The translations under genes and the position numbers were made by a program. From Methylorubrum rhodesianum (lineage in GTDB: Bacteria > Pseudomonadota > Alphaproteobacteria > Rhizobiales > Beijerinckiaceae): a stretch of 64,000 nucleotides of DNA. The notes under the pieces are model-generated. The model saw only the letters and a list, made by a program, of their open reading frames with translations, had not been told where the DNA came from and did no database searches. Positions 59,486 to 64,000 of this stretch are shown here, piece after piece. The stretch lies in contig NZ_JACHOS010000011.1 in the NCBI RefSeq assembly GCF_014199985.1, positions 161,509 through 225,508 of the forward strand. The letters run 5' to 3'. How positions within the stretch are numbered: position 1 is the first letter of the stretch; the number at the start of each line of letters is the position of its first letter.

Positions 59486-60232
59486 TTACGCGTTGGCGTG
59501 ATCGCGGCGGCCACGGCCACCACGGTCGTCGCCGTCCCGCTCGCGGCGCCCGCCGGAACGGCCGCCCTCTTCCTGCGCCTTCTTATCCTGAGCCATGGGA
59601 TCGTGCTCGAGGATCTCGCCCTTGAACACCCACACCTTGATGCCGCAGGTGCCGTAGGTGGTGAAGGCGGTGGCGGTGCCGTAGTCCACGTCCGCGCGCA
59701 GGGTATGCAGCGGAACGCGGCCCTCGCGGTACCACTCGGTGCGGGCGATCTCGGCGCCGCCGAGACGGCCGGCGCAGTTGATGCGGATGCCCTCGGCGCC
59801 CAGCCGCATGGCCGACTGCACGGCGCGCTTCATGGCGCGACGGAAGGCGACGCGGCGCTCGAGCTGCTGCGCGATAGACTCAGCCACCAGGGTGGCGTCG
59901 ACCTCGGGCTTGCGCACCTCGACGATGTTGATCGTCACGTCGGCCTTGGTCATCGTGCCGACGAGCTTGCGCAGCTTCTCGATGTCCGCGCCCTTCTTGC
60001 CGATCACGACACCCGGACGGCCCGAGTGGATGGTGACCCGGCACTTCCGGTGCGGGCGCTCGATGACGATCTTCGAGACGGCGGCCTGCTTGAGCTGCTT
60101 CATGAGGGCGGCGCGGATGGCCACGTCCTCATGCATCAGCTTGGCGTACTCGCCTTTCTCGGCGAACCAGCGGGAATCCCAGGTCCGGTTGATGCCGAGA
60201 CGCAGGCCGATCGGATTGATCTTCTGACCCAT
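59486..60232 (-). CDS. rpsC: 30S ribosomal protein uS3
   Basis: 248 residues; KH domain with VTIHSGRPGVVIGKKGADIE. An Arg/Gly/Asp-rich C-terminal tail of about 35 residues (RSGGRRERDGDDRGGRGRRD) extends beyond the E. coli protein and is probably disordered. Forms part of the mRNA entry helicase. Confidence 0.97.
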   Translation of the reverse strand: MGQKINPIGLRLGINRTWDSRWFAEKGEYAKLMHEDVAIRAALMKQLKQAAVSKIVIERPHRKCRVTIHSGRPGVVIGKKGADIEKLRKLVGTMTKADVTINIVEVRKPEVDATLVAESIAQQLERRVAFRRAMKRAVQSAMRLGAEGIRINCAGRLGGAEIARTEWYREGRVPLHTLRADVDYGTATAFTTYGTCGIKVWVFKGEILEHDPMAQDKKAQEEGGRSGGRRERDGDDRGGRGRRDHANA

Positions 60233-60243
60233 GGGTAAACTCC

Positions 60244-60627
60244 TCAGGCCGCTTCAGCGCGCACTTCGCGAACCACGATCGTGAGGTTCGAGAAGGGCTT
60301 CAGGATGCGCGCGCCGCGACCGCGGGCACGGGCGTGGAAGCGCTTGAGAACCAGCGCCTTGCCGACGAAGGCCTGGGACACGACGAGATCGTCCACGTCC
60401 AAGTCGTGGTTGTTCTCGGCGTTGGCGATCGCGCTCTCCAGGCACTTCTTCACATCGCGGGCGATGCGCTTGCGGGAGAACTCGAGGTCGGCAAGGGCCG
60501 TATCGACCTTCTTGCCGCGGATCAGCGCCGCCACGAGGTTGAGCTTCTGGGGCGACACGCGGAGCATCCGCGCAACGGCCTTCGCCTCGTTCTCGGGGAG
60601 CGCGCGGGGGGTGGCAGGCTTGCCCAT
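60244..60627 (-). CDS. rplV: 50S ribosomal protein uL22
   Basis: 127 residues from ATG at 60627, the conserved family start region (MGKPATPRALPENEAKAVAR); a longer frame runs back through rpsS and is rejected. The C-terminal hairpin lining the exit tunnel (RFHARARGRGARILKPFSNL) is present, where macrolide-resistance changes occur in other bacteria. It begins one base before the rpsS end. Confidence 0.96.
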   Translation of the reverse strand: MGKPATPRALPENEAKAVARMLRVSPQKLNLVAALIRGKKVDTALADLEFSRKRIARDVKKCLESAIANAENNHDLDVDDLVVSQAFVGKALVLKRFHARARGRGARILKPFSNLTIVVREVRAEAA

Positions 60628-60628
60628 C

Positions 60629-60907
60629 TCAGCGCCTCTTCGCCTTCTTGTCGGCCGCGTGACCGGGGAAGGTGCGGGTCGGCGAGAACTCGCCGAACTT
60701 GTGACCGACCATCTCCTCGGTGACGTAGACCGGGATATGCTTGTGTCCGTTGTGCACACCGAAGGTGATGCCGACGAACTGCGGGAGAATCGTGGAGCGG
60801 CGGCTCCAGATCTTGACGACCTCGTTGCGGCTGCCGCCGCGGGCGGCGTCGGCCTTCTTGAGGAGGTAGCCGTCGACGAACGGCCCTTTCCAGAGGGAAC
60901 GTGCCAT
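60629..60907 (-). CDS. rpsS: 30S ribosomal protein uS19
   Basis: 92 residues; MARSLWKGPFVDGYLLKKAD and GHKFGEFSPTRTFPGHAADK are typical. Located in the small-subunit head with S13. Six bp separate it from rplB. Confidence 0.97.
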   Translation of the reverse strand: MARSLWKGPFVDGYLLKKADAARGGSRNEVVKIWSRRSTILPQFVGITFGVHNGHKHIPVYVTEEMVGHKFGEFSPTRTFPGHAADKKAKRR

Positions 60908-60912
60908 GGCTG

Positions 60913-61749
60913 TTACTTCTTGCGGTTATGGCGGCTGGACAGGATGAAGGTGTCGGTCCGCTTGTTGGACCGGGTCTTCTTCCCCTTGGTGGGCACGCCC
61001 CAGGGCGTGACCGGGTTCCGGCCGCCCGAGGTGCGACCCTCGCCACCGCCGTGCGGGTGATCGACCGGGTTCATGGCGACACCGCGGTTGTGCGGGCGCT
61101 TGCCGAGCCAGCGGTTGCGGCCGGCCTTACCCAGCGAGATGTTCATGTGGTCCGGGTTGGAGACCGCACCCACGCTCGCGAAGCACTGGCCGTGCACGAG
61201 GCGCTGCTCGCCCGAATTCAGGCGGAGCGTCACGTAGCCCTGGTCGCGGCCCACGATCTGAGCGTAGTTGCCGGCGGAGCGGGCGATCGCGCCGCCCTTG
61301 CCGATCTTCAGCTCGACGTTGTGGACGATGGTGCCCACCGGCATCGAGCCGATCGGACCGGCATTGCCCGGCTTCACGTCGACGCTCTCACCCGCGACCA
61401 CCTTGTCGCCCGGCGACAGGCGCTGGGGAGCGAGGATGTAGCTCTGCTTCCCGTCGGGGAAGGTGATGAGCGCGATGAAGGCGGTGCGGTTGGGATCGTA
61501 CTCGATCCGCTCCACCGTCGCGGGAACGTTGAGGTTCTCGCGACGCTTGAAGTCGACGTTGCGCAGGACCCGCTTGTGGCCACCGCCGCGGAAGCGGACG
61601 GTGATGCGGCCCAGGTTGTTGCGGCCGCCCGAGGAGCTCTTGCCCTCGGTCAGCGCCTTTACCGGCTTGCCCTTGTAGAGCTCACGGCGGTCGACGAGCA
61701 CGAGCTGGCGCAGGCTCGGCGTGACCGGTTTGAATGTCTTCAAGGCCAT
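60913..61749 (-). CDS. rplB: 50S ribosomal protein uL2
   Basis: 278 residues; GVAMNPVDHPHGGGEGRTSG carries the conserved His near the peptidyl transferase centre. Essential for subunit association. 25 bp after rplW. Confidence 0.97.
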   Translation of the reverse strand: MALKTFKPVTPSLRQLVLVDRRELYKGKPVKALTEGKSSSGGRNNLGRITVRFRGGGHKRVLRNVDFKRRENLNVPATVERIEYDPNRTAFIALITFPDGKQSYILAPQRLSPGDKVVAGESVDVKPGNAGPIGSMPVGTIVHNVELKIGKGGAIARSAGNYAQIVGRDQGYVTLRLNSGEQRLVHGQCFASVGAVSNPDHMNISLGKAGRNRWLGKRPHNRGVAMNPVDHPHGGGEGRTSGGRNPVTPWGVPTKGKKTRSNKRTDTFILSSRHNRKK

Positions 61750-61774
61750 CGGCTTGATCCTAACGCTTCAAGTC

Positions 61775-62071
61775 TCAGAGGCCGGTCGTGACGTCGATCG
61801 TATCACCCTCGGCGAGGGTCACGATCGCCTTCTTCACGTCCGAACGCTGCCCGCGCTGCCCGCGGAAGAACTTCTTCTTGCCCTTGGTCGTGAGCGTGTT
61901 CACGCCCGTGACCTTGACGTCGAACAGCTTCTCGACCGCATCCTTGATCTGCGGCTTGGTGGCCTTCGGGGCAACCCGGAAGACGACCTTGTTCTGCTCG
62001 GTGAGGTTGGTCGCCTTCTCCGTGATGACGGGGGAGACGATCACATCGTAGTGGCGCGGATCGGCACTCAT
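61775..62071 (-). CDS. rplW: 50S ribosomal protein uL23
   Basis: 98 residues; DVIVSPVITEKATNLTEQNK at the start. Docking point for trigger factor and SRP at the tunnel exit. Its start overlaps the end of rplD by four bases (ATGA). Confidence 0.97.
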   Translation of the reverse strand: MSADPRHYDVIVSPVITEKATNLTEQNKVVFRVAPKATKPQIKDAVEKLFDVKVTGVNTLTTKGKKKFFRGQRGQRSDVKKAIVTLAEGDTIDVTTGL

Positions 62072-62688
62072 TTGAAACGCTCCTCCAGCGCATCGACGGC
62101 GGCGCGCGTCAGCACGAGCGTGTCGCGACGCAGGATGTCGTAGACGTTGATGCCCTGCACGGGCAGCACGTCGATCTTCGGAATGGCGCGGGCGGCGCGG
62201 CCGAAGTTCTCGTCGACCTCCGAGCCGCCGATGATCAGCGCGCTCGACAGGCCGAGCTTCTCGAAGCGCTCGATCATCGCCTTAGTCTTGTGGCTGTCGA
62301 CCTTGATGTCGTCGACGACGATCAGGGTCGAGGCCTTGGCCTTCGACGACAGGGCGTGCTTCAGGGCGAGCGCACGGACCTTCTTGGGCAGGTCGTGGCT
62401 GTGGTCGCGCACCACCGGACCGAAGGCCCGGCCGCCGCCGCGGAACTGCGGAGCGGAGGCAGCGCCGTGACGGGCATTGCCGGTGCCCTTCTGCTTGTAC
62501 AGCTTCTTCGAGGTGCGATCGACATCCGAGCGGTTCTTGACCGCGTGGGTGCCGGCGCGCCGCTTGGCGAGCTGGTAGCGCACCATGCGCTGCAGGATGT
62601 CGGCGCGCGGCTCAAGGCCGAAGATCGCCTCATTGAGCTCGACCGAGCCGGCGGAGCCGCCGTCGAGCGTGGTGATATCGAGTTTCAT
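62068..62688 (-). CDS. rplD: 50S ribosomal protein uL4
   Basis: 206 residues from ATG at 62688, which overlaps the rplC stop by one base; a GTG one codon earlier is possible. RSDVDRTSKKLYKQKGTGNA and GGRAFGPVVRDHSHDLPKKV are L4 landmarks. In E. coli L4 represses the S10 operon; no matching leader can be shown here. Confidence 0.97.
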   Translation of the reverse strand: MKLDITTLDGGSAGSVELNEAIFGLEPRADILQRMVRYQLAKRRAGTHAVKNRSDVDRTSKKLYKQKGTGNARHGAASAPQFRGGGRAFGPVVRDHSHDLPKKVRALALKHALSSKAKASTLIVVDDIKVDSHKTKAMIERFEKLGLSSALIIGGSEVDENFGRAARAIPKIDVLPVQGINVYDILRRDTLVLTRAAVDALEERFK

Positions 62689-63428
62689 CACGCGTTCTCC
62701 TCGGACGCCGGAGCCTCGGGGGCCGCCTCGACCTGGGACGCGCCGGCGGAACCGTTCTCACGGAACTTGCCCGGCAGCGGCACGTCGGCCGGCAGCTTGC
62801 GCTTGACCGAGTCGCGAACCTGGATCCAGCCGCCGGCGACGCCGGGGACCGCACCCTCGACCAGGATCAGACCGCGCTCCGGATCGGTGCGGACGACCTT
62901 GAGGTTCTGCGTGGTGACGCGCTCGACACCGAGGTGTCCCGGCATCTTCTTGTTCTTGAAGGTCTTGCCCGGATCCTGGCGGCCACCGGTCGAACCGATC
63001 GAGCGGTGGGAAATCGACACGCCGTGGGTGGCGCGCAGACCGCCGAAGTTCCAGCGCTTCATACCGCCGGCGAAACCCTTACCCGTGGTGGTGCCCGTCA
63101 CGTCGACGAACTGGCCCGGGATGAAGTGGTCGGCCGTGATCTCGGCACCGACCGGGATCAGCGCGTCCTCGGACACGCGGAACTCGGCGAGCTTCTTCTT
63201 GGGCTCGACCTTGGCGACCGCGAAGCGGCCGCGCTCGGCCTGCGACACGTTCTTGACCTTGGCCTTGCCTACGCCGACCTGGAGGGCGACGTAGCCGTCC
63301 TTCTCGGTCGTGCGGTGTGCCACAACCTGGCACTGATCGATTTGAAGCACGGTGACGGGCACATGCTCGCCTGCGTCCGTGAAGACGCGGGTCATGCCGA
63401 CCTTCCGTGCGATGACGCCTGAGCGCAT
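62688..63428 (-). CDS. rplC: 50S ribosomal protein uL3
   Basis: 246 residues; MRSGVIARKVGMTRVFTDAG and FAGGMKRWNFGGLRATHGVS. An Ala/Glu-rich tail of about 20 residues extends the C-terminus. Initiates large-subunit assembly. 50 bp after rpsJ. Confidence 0.97.
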   Translation of the reverse strand: MRSGVIARKVGMTRVFTDAGEHVPVTVLQIDQCQVVAHRTTEKDGYVALQVGVGKAKVKNVSQAERGRFAVAKVEPKKKLAEFRVSEDALIPVGAEITADHFIPGQFVDVTGTTTGKGFAGGMKRWNFGGLRATHGVSISHRSIGSTGGRQDPGKTFKNKKMPGHLGVERVTTQNLKVVRTDPERGLILVEGAVPGVAGGWIQVRDSVKRKLPADVPLPGKFRENGSAGASQVEAAPEAPASEENA

Positions 63429-63478
63429 AGGTCTCTCCCTCGCGCGATGAAACGGTAAGCTCTAAATCCAGCGCGGAC

Positions 63479-63787
63479 TTAGAGCTTGATCTCCACGTCC
63501 ACGCCAGCGGCGAGGTCGAGCTTCATCAGCGCGTCCACGGTCTGCGGCGTCGGGTCGACGATATCGAGCACCCGCTTGTGCGTGCGCATCTCGAATTGTT
63601 CGCGCGACTTCTTGTCGATGTGCGGCGAGCGGTTCACCGTGAACTTCTCGATATGCGTCGGCAGCGGGATCGGGCCCCGGATCTGCGCGCCGGTGCGGCG
63701 CGCGGTCGAGACGATCTCCTTGGTGGACGCATCGAGGATGCGGTGATCGAACGCCTTGAGGCGAATGCGGATGTTCTGACCGTTCAT
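63479..63787 (-). CDS. rpsJ: 30S ribosomal protein uS10
   Basis: 102 residues; [20 protein letters not shown] and [20 protein letters not shown] are diagnostic. It also serves as NusE in antitermination. 87 bp after tuf, so the str-S10 junction is conserved. Confidence 0.97.
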
Positions 63788-63874
63788 GACCTGACCTCGG
63801 CGGAAACGTTGGAAGGGCGGGCGCGAGGGCCCACCCCTCTTACGTCCCCTGTCGATGATGCCTTGCGGTGGCGG

Positions 63875-64000
<126 letters not shown>

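Overview
The window is a GC-rich chromosomal segment of an alphaproteobacterium of the order Hyphomicrobiales. It most resembles Methylobacterium/Methylorubrum (M. extorquens-like). This rests on codon use, a 562-residue acyl-CoA dehydrogenase of the methylsuccinyl-CoA dehydrogenase type (ethylmalonyl-CoA pathway), phasins, GGAAC-N17-CGTT promoters of the alphaproteobacterial general stress response, and the ribosomal protein sequences. The species is inferred, not proven. I see no transposase, integrase, prophage or CRISPR array.

Layout. 1-4336: sulfate assimilation, with a sulfite reductase flavoprotein (cut by the left edge) and an Lrp-type regulator facing away from cysH-cysD-cysN. 4353-12069: REP-like palindromes, an AlgX-type SGNH protein overlapping a YihY-family membrane protein, a DMT exporter, methylsuccinyl-CoA dehydrogenase, a PAS-GGDEF-EAL protein and a small acidic protein. 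12148-22234: glycosyltransferases (a divergent paralogous pair, then a 1013-residue two-domain enzyme with N-terminal repeats) around two phasin-family proteins and a DegP-type protease. 22529-33304: a CorC/HlyC membrane protein, a Sir2 deacylase, and the four parts of the Anbu proteasome / transglutaminase / alpha-E / circularly permuted ATP-grasp system. That system is split by a 4.4-kb block with stress-type promoters, four small exported proteins and an MHS-family transporter. 33564-45184: radC, map, small zinc and stress proteins, an FAD monooxygenase, tRNA-Leu(UAA), a SRAP protein with foreign codon use, a PAP2 protein, a diguanylate cyclase and a degenerate nuclease-like protein.

45594-64000: ribosomal proteins in an unusual arrangement. 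The spc and alpha operons (rplN to rplQ, with secY, adk, rpoA and an extra metallo-beta-lactamase-fold gene) run on the plus strand. The S10 operon (tuf, rpsJ to rpsQ) runs toward them on the minus strand. Inverting roughly 45.5-58.5 kb would restore the usual rpsQ-rplN junction, so the simplest reading is that an inversion broke the S10-spc supraoperon there. The right-hand junction holds a decayed AAA+ ATPase gene and an intrinsic terminator after rpsQ; the left-hand junction holds a strongly structured leader before rplN.

The strongest leads are the split ribosomal supraoperon with its pseudogene scar, the interrupted Anbu peptide-tagging operon with paired EcfG-type promoters, the leader motif shared by rpsK and rplQ, the CorC-family gene without a canonical start codon, and the nuclease fold that has lost its catalytic residues.
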